From: Pannonibacter sp051860505
Lineage (GTDB): Bacteria > Pseudomonadota > Alphaproteobacteria > Rhizobiales > Stappiaceae
Assembly: GCF_051860505.1 (NCBI RefSeq)
Contig: NZ_JBHYDX010000004.1
Span: forward strand, 62,001-126,000
Length of the DNA: 64,000 nucleotides
Direction of reading: 5' to 3'
Translations under genes and position numbers: made by a program
The notes under the pieces: model-generated
What the model was told of the DNA's origin: nothing
Database searches by the model: none
The model's input: only the letters and a program-made list of their open reading frames with translations
Shown: positions 63,678-64,000 of the stretch, piece after piece
Numbering within the stretch: position 1 is the stretch's first letter
How the letters are laid out: every line of letters begins with the position of its first letter

Positions 63678-64000
63678 ATGAGCGGCTCTGGTCACGATTG
63701 CGCGGCAGTAGTCCGCGCTGCCCGTCCGGGCACCTATCGCATTGGCATGATCCTCGGTTCCGGCCTCGGCGAACTCGCCGGCGAGCTGGAAGATGCCGTG
63801 CATATTCCCTATTCGAAACTCCCGGGCTTCCCGGTCTCGACCGTGTCCTCGCATGGCAGCGAACTGGTGGCTGGCACCATGCACGGCGTTCCGGTCGTCA
63901 TCCTGTCGGGGCGCGCACATTACTATGAAAGCGGCAACCCCTCGATCATGCGCACCCCGGTCGAGACGCTGAAGGCGCTCGGCTGCGAGATCCTGTTTGC
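63678..64000 (+). CDS. Purine nucleoside phosphorylase, 3'-truncated by window
   Basis: The visible 107 codons show GMILGSGLGELAGEL (phosphate loop, about 22-36), YSKLPGFPVSTVSSHG and VILSGRAHYYESG (purine phosphorylase family signature), ending at the window edge. It is of the trimeric PNP type (PunA/PnP), cleaving guanosine and inosine. The start could be the ATG at 63669 or 63678; neither spacing to AAGGA is ideal. Last visible gene of the nucleoside operon. Confidence 0.9.
   Translation, partial: MSGSGHDCAAVVRAARPGTYRIGMILGSGLGELAGELEDAVHIPYSKLPGFPVSTVSSHGSELVAGTMHGVPVVILSGRAHYYESGNPSIMRTPVETLKALGCEILF

Overview
The window reads as ordinary chromosome of a GC-rich alphaproteobacterium, most likely Hyphomicrobiales (Rhizobiales) and perhaps close to the Stappia/Pannonibacter/Labrenzia group. 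The grounds are a short PutA with a divergent Lrp-type regulator, TTAA-N7-TTAAC boxes of the CtrA type, several Cache-type chemoreceptors, an aerobic CO dehydrogenase-like operon, and BMP-type nucleoside uptake genes. The genus is an inference from gene content; no rRNA is present. I found no tRNA or rRNA gene, phage, insertion sequence or CRISPR array.

Layout. 1-3.4 kb: pheS (cut by the window edge) and pheT, ending at a strong terminator. 3.4-8 kb (minus): pabBC, then a three-gene set of retropepsin-like protease, RimK-type glutamate ligase and AstE-like metallo-hydrolase, probably a protein-tail modification system. 8-12 kb: putA and its divergent regulator putR, next to a short element with terminal inverted repeats. 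12.1-16.5 kb: a YnjBCD-like ABC importer meeting bacterioferritin and its ferredoxin. 16.6-24.1 kb: an SDR enzyme and three consecutive chemoreceptors with different sensor domains. 24.1-30.2 kb (minus): a truncated AcoR-like regulator and coxG-S-L-M of the form II type. 30.4-33.1 kb: two RNA methyltransferases and an epimerase-like protein. 33.2-36.7 kb: 1-Cys peroxiredoxin, a degenerate cold-shock protein, and a PAS protein overlapping a membrane chemoreceptor (a split Aer-like receptor). 36.5-40.8 kb: a small ORF with a RiPP-leader-like motif divergent from a B12/radical SAM enzyme, ccdAB and lepA. 40.9-48.6 kb: an acetyltransferase, MepA endopeptidase, patatin, a pyruvate-kinase-like protein, an XRE-cupin regulator with its acetyltransferase, a class II amidotransferase, and a serine-rich orphan behind a perfect CtrA box. 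48.7-56.9 kb: a Rieske oxygenase, a DUF1186-like protein, mgsA-glk-hrpB, and two tandem DUF1194 proteins. 57.3-64 kb: a SorC/DeoR regulator behind clustered GGCAA/TTGCC operators, followed by a nucleoside importer, cytidine deaminase and purine nucleoside phosphorylase (cut by the edge).

How they work together. The clearest functional units are nucleoside import and salvage at the right end, proline catabolism under PutR, the Cox-like molybdenum hydroxylase with its own regulator, and the glycolysis/methylglyoxal pair. The chemoreceptors, the CtrA-type boxes and the split Aer receptor suggest a motile cell with CtrA-linked behaviour. No single locus is clearly a new system. The best candidates are the RimK cassette, the split aerotaxis receptor, the small ORF beside the radical SAM gene, the 29-bp palindrome over the start codon of the XRE-cupin gene, and the orphan gene behind the CtrA box.
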